Both the position numbers and the translations under genes were made by a program. From contig CM060988.1 of NCBI GenBank assembly GCA_030765065.1, positions 196,352,565 through 196,416,564 of the forward strand: a stretch of 64,000 nucleotides of DNA. Direction: 5' to 3'. A model generated the notes under the pieces. That model ran no database searches. It was not told the origin of the DNA and was given only the letters and a program-made list of their open reading frames with translations. Shown here in pieces: positions 1-11,812 of the stretch; the first letter of the stretch is position 1; every line of letters begins with the position of its first letter. This stretch comes from Deroplatys truncata. Its lineage: Eukaryota; Arthropoda; Insecta; Mantodea; Mantidae.

Positions 1-2164
1 TTAGCCATATAACACTTGGAAACATAGTAAGTTTGTGAATTAAGTCTCTCTACTACCCATCCCCATACATTAGCATATACATGTTTAATACAAAGGTTTG
101 ACTTGCATAAACACAAACTATCAGATGGTGCGCTGTATTATTTCACATCTTAAGTTCTGGTTTGTTTCTACTGGATTCACAGGTTTTGATCACCGGCGCA
201 GGTAAATGTAATGGCTGAGAGTGAGTCACCAAGCCAGGCTATTACAGAAACATGATTTACAACTCAGTTAACGCTGCATGTTACATGAGTACCTTACTTC
301 TTCTCCCATTGTTTTGCATGTTTTCATTTATACACAAGAGTCTATGGAATGCTGAATTGACTCACCCACAGGAAACACAGTCAAGGTCTATCAAGAACTA
401 TAGTCCAACTCTTTGGGAACACATGTGAGGCAATAACGTGAAGTATCAATTCCTTTCATTCCTTATCTAGCATAATGTTAAACATGACAACTTAATGCAA
501 AAGGTATTGAAGGTTTATCTCAAAGCACTACCGAGTATCAAGGTCTCATCTCTAGTTATTAAAAACTTGCTCGATACACCTTTTGTTCGTTTTCTGTAGT
601 GTAATAATTAGTCAAAATATGGACTATACAAATGAACGTGAGGGCAGCAAAGCAATGCATACAAGGTAGCTATACAATTAGCAATACCACTGGCTGTTTT
701 GTGATCCATTAAATCTCACATCCCTTCTCAAATGTCATGCACATGGTCCACTCCTAAAAGCACCCTTCTCAGGGTTGTCTAGATACTTTTGATTGCATAA
801 CATATGCTCTTACCCTTATGGCTTTTCAATGTCTACAGAAATAAGAAGTGTTCTCTCTTTTTCAGACACAAGCACAAAAAGACTTAATTCCTTAGCAATT
901 ATCCTTCTATTTTTTTTTTTTATTTTGCATTGTTTGTTTTCTTATCTTACTACATTTTCTTAATTTAAATTTCTCATTCATTTGCCCACAATCCCTCCTT
1001 ATTTTCTTTTCTACTTCTTTCATTGTCTCCCTTGTGGCTATCTTCCTACATCAGAGTAAATCACATCTGCTTTTGGTAGCCAAGGAAACTTCACCAACAG
1101 CTGCTCTCTGGTAATGAGACTGTGTAAATACACTTGAACAAATACATTATTGTGTAATGGAATGTTAACTGTTTTATGGTCAGTATGAACCAAACTTAAA
1201 GGATTCTCTCTTTTTTTTAAAACAAAACCATCTAGTCACTTAAAGAAACATCTCAAAGAATTCAAGCACTCAGGATGAAAGTAGAGTAGCTTTAATTTAG
1301 AAATAAGTATGCTCAGCAACTCTTAGGACATATGTGTATATTCCAGAATGCTTCTTTATATATGTACTGCAAACCTTTACACTTCATTTTGAAGTGGGCA
1401 CCTATTCTCTTTCATAGAAAGAGGCTAGACCATTAATTTATCAGTGGGGAAAAGTATGAACAGAAGCAAAGCTAATATGTATTAACCCTCATGTGATCAT
1501 ATGGAACTGACTGGCTGAGGAGTAAAGTTGTATTCCCATCTTGTCTACAATGGCCTATGGTCAAGATGAACTACATTTTAGGTAGCATACCAGTGTATTA
1601 TTTCCCCAATTTCTATTATTATTATAACTGCTAAATCTGTGTCTGAAAATTCTAATGTTATCATTCACTGTTGATTTATTGAATAAGAACTATATATTGT
1701 TATGAATGTTTGAAAATTTTATAAATGTATTAATATTCAACATGTTTTTATATGCATAAACCCTCTTTACATTGGAAATGTGTTTCTCTTTTAAATAAAA
1801 TAAAACCCCAGCTGTTGATATCTATTGAAATAAATGCTATATAAATATTTTCAGATAGCTTGCATGGTGTGCATAGTAACTATGGGAAACATCTAAAATT
1901 ACAGCAGTAAGTATTTCAGTAATGATTTACAACAGGAAAGGTTATTTCAAATATAGTCTATATTTTAATGAATTGGAACAGAAGACCTCATAAACTACTT
2001 CAAGAAAATTAAAATAATGATCCTATTCCTGTCTTGCCAAATACCTCAAATGTATGGCATTTCAACCAACTATGTTAGTCATAACATTAGAATGAGTCAA
2101 CTTCTTTAAACACTTTTTTCCCACTTACGTCTATAACTTTGAGGTCAACTGGCATTCCTGTGGA
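1..2164. other. AT-rich non-coding stretch
   Basis: I see no convincing gene, RNA gene or repeat unit here. The stretch is AT-rich with short T runs (for example near 910-930) and no reading frame resembling a known family. It lies downstream of the EME1-like gene and left of the first SINE. Confidence 0.6.
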
Positions 2165-2177
2165 TGGTTAGGTCTTA

Positions 2178-2460
2178 AACATTAAATTAAATTGAGTTTT
2201 ATTTATGGACACTCTTTAACTGCTTTGGTCCTTAGCGTCCCATTCTATATTGAGCGTGAAAGACTAGCCATTTTGCTCAGAGGCCTCTTTATCAGGCTTG
2301 AGGTTCTTTTACGTGCCGTAAATCTACTACACAAAACCACTGGCTTTACTTACCTTCCGAAGGAAGCCATGCTAAGGATTTTTATGCCCTCCGCCGGCTG
2401 GTACCTGCAACCTTGGGAACTAGAGGCTAGCATGATAACCACTACACCACAGAGGACGAC
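2178..2460 (-). mobile_element. tRNA-derived SINE, family A, copy 1
   Basis: Read on the minus strand, this starts with a tRNA-like head (GTCCTCAGTGGT, then GGTTACCATGCTAGCC), followed by a shared body (GAGGCCTCTGAGCAAAAT, GGGACGCTAAGGACC) and an A-rich tail (CCATAAATAAAACTC). At least five relatives lie in this window. It is flanked by a near-perfect 13-bp target duplication (TGGTTAGGTCTTA at 2165-2177, TGGTTTGGTCTTA at 2461-2473), which places its ends. It is non-coding; SINEs of this type are copied by LINE machinery. Confidence 0.8.
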
Positions 2461-2583
2461 TGGTTTGGTCTTACTTGGCATTGTCGATGACATTATCCGA
2501 TCAACCAGAAGAACAGAGGCTAGCACAGTGCCAAGTAGAACCAAACCATCAAAAATGGAGATGTTCCCATAAACTAGCCTTAA

Positions 2584-3841
2584 CCCTCTATTGCCGGAAT
2601 TATTTCGCTACACAAGTTGCTCTTCCTCTATTCCCCAAACCGACCTTTTGACCCATTTCATCAGCATGACAACTTAAGCGACTCAAATAGCATGGCCATC
2701 CATTCAAAGCCAAACATTGCAAGTTCGAGTTCCAGCGACAGCAGTCAAATGTGCCTGTGGTAAAGGACAGGGAGGCCCAAGTAAAACAACTGGTGTGATG
2801 CCACCCTTGGATGCTGACGGGGTTACATTTGACTGCAGTTGCATGAATTTTGCTCTTTGTTATTAAAAAACAAAAATAGTGCAGTAATATTTTTACAATA
2901 TAAAACAGCTATAAACAAAATTATTAAGATTCAAAGCACAATTGAAAGTGAAGCAATATACATATTAAAATATATAAAGAGTTGCATATTTAAATTATGT
3001 ACCAGCTGTCTGGTTACACTTCTTTGGGTACCGGGGCATACTGGTATTAGAGGCAATGAGATGGCAGATGCTCTAGCGAGGAGGGGATTGGGGCTCAAGC
3101 CCTTTTGTGGAGTGTCTGCTAGAAATGTCAAGATAAGACTACCCAGCTCATGGCAAGGGCTGATCTTGAGATCTGGAGTGAGCAAACTACTGCCAGGCAG
3201 GTCCATGCTTTTATATCTGGGCCTCACAGGAGACTGAGCAAATTCCTCCTGAATTTGTCTACAGTTAAGCTCAGAGGGATTGTGGGCTATCTTACAGGCC
3301 ACAACACACTGCGCAGACATTTATGCATAATGGGTCTTGTATAGGACCCTTTATGTGGAAAATGGGCGAGGGGCTTTGAGACTTCACAGCATATACTATG
3401 TGAATGTTTCGCTGTGCATAGGTATGTATCCTTAGGGTCCTTTTTGGAACCTGAGGATATAAAAAAGGCAGATATCAAGGACATGGTCTGTTATATTTCA
3501 ATTAGAGTAATGCCAGAATATGAGGCACAATGGGGCTCTTGAGCATTGTGCGTGGCTTCTTTTAGAGGCCACTCATTTATCATCATCACATATTAAAACA
3601 TACTTCACTTAAGTCACATGGTTAAGATCAGGAAACGTTTTTTGGAAATAAAACAAGTGTTTTTGCTGACTCATCAAACTGCTGAAGATGGAGATGAATG
3701 TCTCCGATAAAGCTATAAATAGCTGAATTTTACTGTTGAAGGTTAGTATAATATGAAATTAGAAAAAAAGCGCATTAAAATCCTAAAACCTAAAAACAAA
3801 ACAAAAAAAAATCAACAAATGATACATCAGGCTATAAAAGG
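2584..3841 (+). mobile_element. TTAA-flanked MITE (piggyBac-like ends), copy 1, interrupted
   Basis: The element lies between TTAA at 2580-2583 and TTAA at 3842-3845. Its imperfect terminal inverted repeats are CCCTCTATTGCC on the left and, as reverse complement, CCTTTTATAGCC on the right. It aligns along its length with 8519-9022, except that a LINE fragment (2916-3710) is inserted. Without the insertion and its duplication it is about 450 bp and non-coding. TTAA target sites with CCC/CCY-type ends are known for piggyBac transposons; assigning it to that superfamily is inference, since no transposase is present. A box-B-like GTTCGAGTTCC near 2730 first suggested a SINE, but the inverted ends argue against that. 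Confidence 0.65.
2916..3710 (+). mobile_element. 5'-truncated LINE: RNase H and C-terminal tail
   Basis: The insertion is bounded by a 9-bp duplication, AGCTATAAA, at 2907-2915 and 3711-3719, inside the TTAA MITE. Its plus-strand frame encodes the end of an RNase H domain (LLWVPGHTGIRGNEMADALA, with the His/Asp region typical of the domain) and then, after a frame change near 3150, a typical LINE C-terminus (RLSKFLLNLS, YLTGHNTLRRHLCIMG, and ETSQHILCECF with a Cys-His cluster). This fits an RNase-H-bearing LINE of the I/R1/LOA type. Endonuclease and reverse transcriptase are missing, so it is a dead 5'-truncated copy. Its last 30 bases form a hammerhead-like hairpin (see findings). Confidence 0.75.
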
Positions 3842-4126
3842 TTAATAAATACTAGAAATAGGTGGAGAAAAAGGTGTTGTAAAAAAGTTGTCGACGCATC
3901 CCAACATGTTATTATTATCCACTTGTTTGCTCAAATATGTTAGCCATATTTGAGAAAACAGTGATATATAACATCCTCTATAAAAAGAGATGTGTGGGTG
4001 AGGATGTACGCTGAAAACCTAGCCTTGCATCCTTTTTGCATACTAGTCTTAAGGGGAGACTACAAAATTACCAAAAATATTATATTTTGAGCTTTTTGTG
4101 CAGTCTTATTAACTGATATTTTGATA

Positions 4127-5189
4127 TACAGAGTGAATCCGAACTCTACCGACAAACTTTCAGAAGTAGTTCAGGAATCTTTTCTGAATATTTTGATATA
4201 AGGAACCCATGATCTCCAGTGACTAATTGTTGAGTAATTTTAATAATTTCATTTTTTTTGTTTTGTGTAACTCAACTACCTTTGTATCCGGAATACGATT
4301 GTTTCCAAACAAAACCTTTCACTGCTGTAGTAGAGCGTGTTTTCAGTGTGGTCTGCCACCACGCTTTAACTCCTGCTCAGTTCTACGGTCTGGTATCGTT
4401 AATGATTTGTGATTGGGCCTTATGTATTGCCCAACTGAATGGAGCAGTGTACAAAACGTTCCTTCAACATGTCCTTTCATATTTTCTGGAAGATGTGCCT
4501 CTGATAGCTTGCAGGCATATGTGGTTTCAACATGATGGGGCATCAGCATGTTTTGCAGTGAATGCCTTGATGAACAGTTCAGGCACAGATGGATTGGTCA
4601 TAATGGTCCTGTTTCATGGCCAGCTCGGTCACCAGATCTACACCCATAGACTTTTCCTTCTGTGGTCACATGAAGAGCCTAGTGTACGTGACTCCCATCA
4701 AAACTAATGTGGACCTAGTTACTAGGATTGTGGCAGCCGCTGACAATGGACATTAGAGTATGTGCAATAGTCCATGAAGCATCGCTGTTAGGCTTATTGT
4801 GATCACGGTGGTCTACATTTTTTAAAAAATTGCTTTCAACAGTTTAACAGTGTAATTTGGGGGTTTTTTTCATGTCATTTTTTGGAATACTTGGTTATCT
4901 ATCCTTAAAAATAAATGATTGCAATTGTCAGGAGGTGATGAGTGGTTGATTAATTGATGGCGGAGCATGATGTAAACATGCTCTACAGTAGTCAAATGTT
5001 ACATTTTGTTTGGAAACAATCACATTCCAAGCAAGCAGGTACAAAAGTGATTGAGTCATTAAAAAACGAAAACAATGAAATTACCCAGTAATGAGCCACT
5101 GGAAACCATGGATTCCTTATATCAACTCTCAGAAAAGATTCCTGAACAACATGTGAAAGTTTGTCAGTGGAGTTCAGATTCACCCTGTA
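4127..5189 (+). mobile_element. Deleted IS630/Tc1-mariner-like transposon with long TIRs
   Basis: Imperfect inverted repeats of about 85 bp face each other at 4127-4215 and 5100-5189; the outer ends read TACAGAGTGAATCC and, as reverse complement, TACAGGGTGAATCTGAAC, each beside TA. Inside, 4258-4720 encodes the C-terminal part of a DDE_3-type transposase: LPLIACRHMWFQHDGASA (HDGA is the second catalytic Asp region), then after frameshifts NRWIGHNGPVSWPARSPDL and FFLWSHEEP-like remnants. The N-terminal half is gone, so it is non-autonomous. A related N-terminal half lies at 56365-57000 on the other strand. Confidence 0.75.
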
Positions 5190-5786
5190 TATTTTATCAT
5201 TCTAGGGATAATACTTATATTTTTAAAAATGATACTGCATCTGTCATTTTGTACAGTGAATTCTACATATTTTGGGGTAAAGAAGTAAACTTTACCCATC
5301 TTTTATGGGAAGTTTTACTCTACAAATTGGTAGTATTGTTGTTCTTGCAAATATATGCAAGTTTGTTTTCTATGTACAGCTTTTTGTGTGGAAGACCTTT
5401 ACTGTCATAAATGATCCATTTTCTCAGAAACTATTGAGGATGCTAAAAGCAATCTCTAAGTGTTGTTGTGGATCTACTTGGTGTTAATAATATGGTTGGT
5501 TATTTTTTTTAAAAAAATAATTAGTGATAAATTTTAATACAAAGATAGTATAATTAAGAAAATAATCCTATCTTCCTTGATAAACCAACTTGTTAGATAA
5601 CAGTAGATCAGTGAACTTAGAAGCCATGTATCTCTAACTAGTCTTATCATAAATACTAACACTAAACTTTGCCCCTTATCTCTCGATTGATGAAACTATG
5701 CAGCGGCTTCCGGAATTTTTATCTTGAATAAACATCCTTCCTCAGCAGTATTACCTATTGACATTCTATATTTATCTTTGTTTCAA

Positions 5787-6480
5787 GATGGAATGTTCTG
5801 TGAAAGAAAATCATATAGCTGTAATAGCGTTACATAAGTGTCAGAAGGATCCAGAGGTGATTTCCAATTTCTTAAAACTGCTAGGAATTTCATTCATATT
5901 TGTTTTATCGGACCGTTAAAAGATTTGACCATCTTTCTGGTGTTGATGGTAAACCAACATCTGGCCGTCCTCACTCGGTCCTCCAACAGCTTCAAATGTC
6001 AAGAATGAGTCTCTGTATTAAATCAAGACCCAGGACTTTGGGCATATGCCAATGTACATAACACATGCTCAACACCCGTCTTAAGATGATTAGACCGGAG
6101 AGATCACGTAACCTCCTTAGACAGCATGCCAAAAATCAACATCGTAGAATCCCTTTTTTCAGACAAAAACATTTTCACAATAGAGCAGAAATTCAACAGG
6201 CAGAATGACAGAGTGTATGCTTGGAGTTGTGAGGTTGTTCCTCATGGCCATCATCCAGCATCAGTGATGGCTTACAAAGAGGCTACTGATGTTCATTTCT
6301 GCAAAAGGAGGGTCAAGACCATTGCCAATGTGTATGTAGAGGAAGTCGTGTTTGCTGGTCATCACTGGAACTTCCAACACAGCAATCTTGAAAGTCAAAA
6401 AAAACTCCCCAAAGTGAGCAGTGGCAGATGTGGGCATAAACATCATATGTATAGACAACTAATAAGGCTTGTGTGATGGT
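5787..6480 (+). pseudogene. Degenerate IS630-like (DDE_3) transposase
   Basis: Frames starting at MECSVKENHIAVIALHKC and passing through frameshifts and stops reach a recognisable central block at 6126-6300 (SLFSDKNIFTIEQKFNRQND, then HGHHPASVM, then VHFCKRRVKT). In intact relatives the first catalytic Asp lies in an FSDEK motif; here it reads FSDKN. The C-terminal part is not recognisable. This is a different subfamily from 4127-5189, and I could not define its inverted repeats. Confidence 0.6.
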
Positions 6481-6761
6481 TAAAGGTAGGCATTTTGGGT
6501 GAAATAATCTACTCTATTAAATAGTACATAAAAACCTTAAAAAAATGTTTTTTATTTAACCGTGAAATTATTCCTTAAAGCTGTGACAGAACTTAAGTTG
6601 TTTCATAGACAGACCACCACGGCATCTCACTAGAGATGACAATCTCAGTGGCTACCTGCAATAGCAACTACTTTAGTGCTTCGTGTTTATGGGTTTCTTA
6701 AGGTTTACTTGTTTAACAACTTGAGCCAATTGGGGAATTCAATGTCCCACCAGCATGTTGT

Positions 6762-6872
6762 CACAGTAGCTCAATGGTTAGAGCAACTGCACGGAGAGCA
6801 GGAGAACCGTGTTCAAATCCTGGCTGTGGCATTGAATGTTTCAGTTGACTGTATATTACAAAACAAAAGGTA
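6762..6872 (+). mobile_element. tRNA-derived SINE, family C, copy 1
   Basis: The head folds as a tRNA: acceptor strands GTCACAG/CTGTGGC, D-stem GCTC/GAGC, box A TAGCTCAATGG and box B GTTCAAATCC. It is followed by GGCATTGAATGTTTCA, a non-tRNA tail shared with copies at 20014 and 22619. The anticodon loop reads ACGGAGA, with C instead of the near-universal U33 and a mismatch at the base of the anticodon stem. I therefore call a SINE head rather than a working tRNA gene. Confidence 0.65.
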
Positions 6873-6999
6873 AATACTACATTTTATGTAAGGCTCTATA
6901 TATCTTTTCCAAAGAGGTTAACTTGGTGGCCTGAAACTGCGGAATATACATATTCACCAGCTTCACCTCTATTTCATTATGTATGTTATGGATTTCTGT

Positions 7000-7292
7000 G
7001 TCGTCCTCAGTGGTGTACTGGTTACCATGCTAGCCTCTAGTTCTTGAGTTCGTGGGTTCAAACCCGGCGGAGGGCGATGGATTTTTTCGGGTGTAAAAAT
7101 CCTTAGCGTGGCTTCCTTCAGAAGGGGAGTAAAGCCAGTGGTCCTGTGTCATAGATTTACAGCACGTAAAAGAATTTCAAGCCTGATAAAGAGGCCTCTG
7201 AGCAAAATTACCGGTCTTTCATGTCCAGTATAGAATGGGACACTAAGGACCATAGTAGTTAAAGAGCATCCATAAATAAAACTCAATTTAAT
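7000..7292 (+). mobile_element. tRNA-derived SINE, family A, copy 2 (full length)
   Basis: This is the clearest copy of the family. It has box-A-like TGGTGTACTGGTTACC, box B GGTTCAAACCCGG, the GAGGCCTCTGAGCAAAAT body and an A-rich tail ending ACTCAATTTAA. It is bounded by a perfect 14-bp target duplication, TTATGGATTTCTGT, at 6986-6999 and 7293-7306, which indicates LINE-type retroposition. Length is about 293 bp. Confidence 0.88.
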
Positions 7293-7309
7293 TTATGGAT
7301 TTCTGTATT

Positions 7310-7795
7310 ATGTGAAGACTGCCTACCTTTTATGTTATTAAATAACTGTGGAACATAGGAGAAGGTACAAAAGTTTAAAATTTTACCTACTGTAATTATT
7401 CAACAAGTTACTTGACCATTCCAATCAATGATGTTCCACAGCCAAAGGTTACTTAATAGGCTATGCAAAATTTCCAGAAATTGGAAGCCTATTAGGGGGG
7501 GGGGGACATTCCACTGATATGGTACTAGCATTTTATGCTCTTCACAAAGGTCATGCCTTTGAACACTGCTAACCACAACTCGCACTGTGCCTTCTTCTGA
7601 ACAGTTGCCATTGCACTGATTATCTGCACTCTGTTACTGCACATTGTCTTAAGGTCACAGCTGAGGTACAGTCACGCCTAAAAAATTTGCAGTTAAAGAC
7701 AAGATTGCAATTGGAATCCTTCCATCATTTACTGGTAGTTATTTTTTTTAAATATATGCAATCTTTTTAGATGACCCTGTATATATAGAATACAG
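7310..7795 (-). pseudogene. Remnant of an IS630/mariner-like transposon (N-terminus)
   Basis: On the minus strand a frame near 7610 starts MATVQKKAQCELWLAVFKG, which resembles the N-terminus of a DDE_3 transposase group common in insects, and then decays. The minus-strand start near 7785 reads TATACAGGGTCATCT, like the ends of such elements. A C9-11 run (near 7495-7505 on the plus strand) interrupts the frame. No catalytic region remains. Confidence 0.4.
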
Positions 7796-8154
7796 GAAGG
7801 AAGGTAACCTATGCTCATCCTTTTAAACTATGACAGAGCATGTTGTTTTGAGCAGTTTTTTCCATAAGGCTTTCCATTCTTTAGATATTACTAATTTATT
7901 TTGCACAATATTGTAACTCAGCAAATTCAAGGTTCACTTTACATTCAAAGGTTAACTTTTAATTCTTCAGCTTCTGCTGCCATGGCAACGAACAAATAAA
8001 CACTTCTGGTATACAAATAAACAAGAAACTACATATGATTGTAACCTAATATCATATGGAATGTGAATTGAGAAAGCATTTACAATATTATGCAAATTAT
8101 TAATACGTACACTTATTTATAAATGTAAATAAAAGCTTGAGAAACCCAAGTTAC

Positions 8155-9400
8155 AAAATTATGCTTTATTTCTTTGTGAATTATGAGAACTTCTTTTTAA
8201 TGTTTTGAGAATTTGTTCAAAATGTGCAACCCTTGCCAACACACGTGCTTCCAATGTTTTCTCCAGTTCTGTTGTACTCTATCAAGTACATCTGGATTGT
8301 TTTTATTTATTATGCTGCTCGAAGTATTCTTTCCTGCAACGTTTCCACATCAGGCACTTCTGTAACGTATCGTGAGTTTTCATATCGCCCCAAAGAAAAA
8401 TAAATTGATTGGATTTAGATCTGGCGATCTTGATGACCATTTTATTGATCCAGTGCATAATTTGCTTCAGAGAGATACTGGACGCGCTGTGATGTTAAAG
8501 GCATAGCAGTTCTTTTAACTCTCTATTGCCGGAATTACTTTGCTACATATGCCACTCTTTCTCTAATTTCCAAAACGGCTTTTATATCCCTTTCACCGGC
8601 ACCACAACTCGAGCGATTTGAATGGCCGTGATTGTTAATGCAATACGAAGTGGACTGGCCATCCATTCAAAGCCAAACATCGCAAGTTTGAGTCCCAGTG
8701 ACTGCAATCAAATGTTCCTGTGGTAAAGGAAGGGGAGGGTCCAAGTAAAATAACTGGTGTAATGCCATACTTGGATGCTGACGGGATTACATTTGACTGC
8801 AGTTAAATGAATTTTGCTCTTTATTATTAAAATGAAAAATAATACACTATATTTTATTGCAAAAATAGTAATATTTTTACAATATAAAACAGCTATAAAC
8901 AGCCTAATTTTAATGTTAAAGATTAGTATAATATAAAATTATAAAAAAAACAGCCCATTAAAAATACTAAAACCTAAAAATTTACGAAATGTAACGAATA
9001 TGTTGCACCAGGCTATAAAGGCTTAATGTTCTCAAAACAATCCAGTGGGATATACCAATAATGGGAGTTATACCTGACTGCTGCTTTCAGATCTTCTCCC
9101 TTAACTGAAGGATTTCTTCTTCTTGTGCAACATTTCTTTGATCAACTCCTCCAACATGAGGAGATATACTTCTGTAATTGGAACTCTGACAGGTGAAAAC
9201 GTCCTATGTGGTGGTGTTCGTCTATTTGGAAATCTTTCTTGATAAATTCTTGTTGCAGCTGATGCATTACGATGTATTTCTCCATAAATAAGTAGCACTT
9301 CAAGATACTTGGCATTAGTAAAGTGAGCCATTTTGTAACTGATAATTCTGTTTTGTAAACAAGCCATAAGCGCAGTAACCAACAGTTGATGTGTATTTCT
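8155..9400 (-). mobile_element. IS630-like transposon remnant split by a MITE
   Basis: The right part (9382-9101, minus) encodes an N-terminus of the type FTNAKYLEVLLIYGEIHRNA followed by RIYQERFPNRRTPPHRTF, typical of an insect IS630/Tc1-like transposase family. The left part (about 8440-8160, minus) encodes a C-terminal tail, with RYVTEVPDVETLQERI and YNRTGENIG. The two parts are separated by the TTAA MITE at 8519-9022, and the catalytic core is largely lost. Confidence 0.6.
8519..9022 (+). mobile_element. TTAA-flanked MITE (piggyBac-like ends), copy 2
   Basis: A 504-bp non-coding element between TTAA at 8515-8518 and 9023-9026, with ends CTCTCTATTGCC and, as reverse complement, GCCTTTATAGCC. 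It matches 2584-2906 plus 3720-3841. It is uninterrupted and so serves as the reference for what the first copy looked like before its LINE insertion. Confidence 0.7.
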
Positions 9401-9786
9401 TTATAAACAAAACAGTTGAAGTGCATTTCTTTCGATCTTACAGTGTTGTCATATTGTGTAGTCTGTGGCTTATGATGTAGATTCAGCTGAGACAAATTTT
9501 GAAAGCTTATAATAATGGTAAGAGTGTGAATTGTTTTAATTCAAAACGTATTTAAACACGCAAAAAATATTTATCTTTTAATCTCCTCTAAGAAATATTT
9601 GAAAAAGTATTTAAGTTTTGTAAAATCTTCATTTAAAATAGAGTTAATATTAAACAATTTTTGCTTTTCTCTAAAAAACTACTTTAAAAACAGCAAAACT
9701 GCACTAAGATTTTTTGTTCTATTCATTACAAAGAGTCATCCTGTTTAAGTATGATCATAGATCACCTTCCATCCTGTATCTATATA
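9400..9786. other. No recognised feature
   Basis: AT-rich sequence between the IS630-like remnant and mariner copy 1. I see no gene or repeat in it. Confidence 0.5.
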
Positions 9787-9819
9787 TGCTAGGGTCACTC
9801 CAAAAGTAATGTACACTTT

Positions 9820-10706
9820 TTTACTTTCTCTACTACGTATAGTAAGTAGGGGAAGTATTGTATTCCACCCAAAAATTCGATACCGAGATTTCACCGGAAA
9901 TACATGTTTTGAGATCCCCTGAATCCAAAAAAAGCATTTTTGGAAACATGTCCATGTGTCTGTGAACAGCATAACTCAAAAATGAACAGTCAGATAAACA
10001 CCAAACTTGGTATTTAGGTTCAGTATCCTCCAAGGATGCGACACAAAGGTTTTCAAGAAAATCCCACCACCCCAGAGTACGCTTTACATGGAAGATTTTT
10101 CGAAAATTTTAATTTTCTCAAAAATGGCTCTAACGATTTTGATTAAAATATCATATGTTTAAGATATTTTTATGGCAAATAAAATGTATATCTTGAATTT
10201 CCTGGGAATGTCTCCAAAAGTATTCTTCATTGTGAACGACTTTTGCATAACTGGTAAACCATAAGAGATAGACAAAATTTTACTACACAGAAAATGTAGA
10301 TCGCGTTAAAATACACAATTTATGTCATATACATTTTTTTTGTTGAGTGAACCATTTTCGAGATATTACTTGTTATTCCCTTAAATTTTTCAATACCTCT
10401 TTTCTCAAATGGGAATTCGTTATTCATTTTTTTGTCTTGGAGATGCAAAGAGTATTAATCTGTGGGAAAGGGAATGGTGCTGCACCTAGCAACCAGCTAT
10501 TAAGAGATATGTATGTCCTTAACGACTACTGTATTTCCAAATTGCCCTTGTAAATATATATTCCCCTTACATCTACAAGAAAATCAGCAATAAGATAGAC
10601 TCTGCAAATGTTTATCTCGATTAACATGAAGTAGATGGAGAATAAGCGTTTATATAAATAGTTTGTACAAGAGTAGAGAAAGTCATGTGAGTGTAACACA
10701 TCAGAT
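9820..10706 (+). repeat. Interspersed repeat B, copy 1
   Basis: An 887-bp non-coding repeat also present at 15136-16076 (same strand), 32581-33304 and 51088-51919 (opposite strand). It begins TTACTTTCTCTACTACGTAT and ends AGTAGAGAAAGTCATGTGAG plus TGTAACACATCAGAT. ACTTTCTCTACT recurs inverted near both ends (a 12-bp inverted repeat). Blocks such as GCTGCACCTAGCAACCAGC are conserved between copies. No transposase or RT is encoded, so it is probably non-autonomous; the superfamily is unknown. This copy sits inside mariner copy 1. Confidence 0.75.
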
Positions 10707-10840
10707 ATTTTTTTTTTTTAATCTATGTTTCATTCTACATCTTTGCAATTTATAGAGTTCATAAATACATCCTTCCCACTTGTGTTCAAGTTTACTTCAA
10801 CTCATTTCCATGAGTGGCGCTGTCGTAGCATGTCTTCAAG

Positions 10841-11812
10841 ATGGCTGCTGCACTTGACATTGGTCAAAAGCAATGTGCTGTTATAGAATTCCTGTGCTGT
10901 GAGAACGAGACAGAAGGTGTATGGAGATGGTGCTGTAGATCGAGTACAGTTAATCGGTGGGCAAACAGATTACGTGGTGAAAGCGGGCACGCCAATATTT
11001 GGATGCTCCTCGCAGTGGCAGACCACACACTGTACAAATTCCTGACAATGTGCAGAGTTTTGCCTGTCAAACACATCACAGTGAAAGAGTTATCACACTA
11101 TGTTGCAATAGGGGAAGCAAATGTTTGCAGAATACTGAAAGAGTTGGAGTTGAAAAAGATTTGTGCCAGGTGCATTCCAAGGAGATTGACAGAGGCTCAC
11201 AAAGAAACATGAAGAACAGTGAACATTTGGAACAGTACGGGAATGGTGGAGATAACTTTCTTGAAAGAATTGTGACAGGCGATGAAACGTGGCTCCACCA
11301 ATTTGAACCAGAGACGAAGAGGCAATTCATGGAGTGGCATCATGCAAACAGTTGCCTATGAAGACAAAAAAAAAAAATTAAAAACTGCACCTTCGGCTGG
11401 AAAAGTTATGGCTACAGTGTTTTTCAATTCTGAAGGACTCTTGTTTGTGGACATTATCCCACGTGGAACCACCATTAATTCTGGTGCATATCTGGCAACT
11501 CTGAAGAAACTTCAAGCCCGACTGAGATGTGTTCGACCACATTGGGAGAAACATGTTTTGCTGTTACATGACAATACATGGCCACATATCAGTCAGAAAT
11601 CCACGGACAAGATCAGCAATCTTGGATGGACAACATTGAAACACCCACCTTACAGTTCAGATCTGGCTCCATGCGATTATTATCTCTTTGGTAAACTGAA
11701 GGACTTGCTTCGTGGAATAAGGTTTGAAGGTGACAACTGCATTGTGAATGCTGCCAAACAGTGGCTTAAATGTGCTGGTCCAGATTTTTACCAAGTAGGT
11801 ATCAAGCTCTAG
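10841..11812 (+). pseudogene. Mariner transposase, frameshifted
   Basis: The reading frame starts MAAALDIGQKQCAVIEFLCC and changes frame at least twice (near 11000 and 11330). The helix-turn-helix N-terminal region is scrambled, but the catalytic landmarks are clear: TGDETWLHQF near 11278 (first Asp), LLHDNTWPHI near 11562 (second Asp) and YSSDLAPCDYYLF near 11650 (third Asp in CDYY). This is the D,D34D arrangement of mariner. A stretch of A residues near 11368 lies at one frameshift. It is inactive as it stands. Confidence 0.82.

Noticed and set aside
2584..2906. Interpreted first as a tRNA-derived SINE because of GTTCGAGTTCC
   Set aside because: Imperfect inverted ends at TTAA in two copies and no box A fit a DNA-type MITE better.
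6762..6836. Possible functional tRNA gene
   Set aside because: C at position 33, a mismatched anticodon stem and a shared non-tRNA tail with two other copies point to a SINE head.
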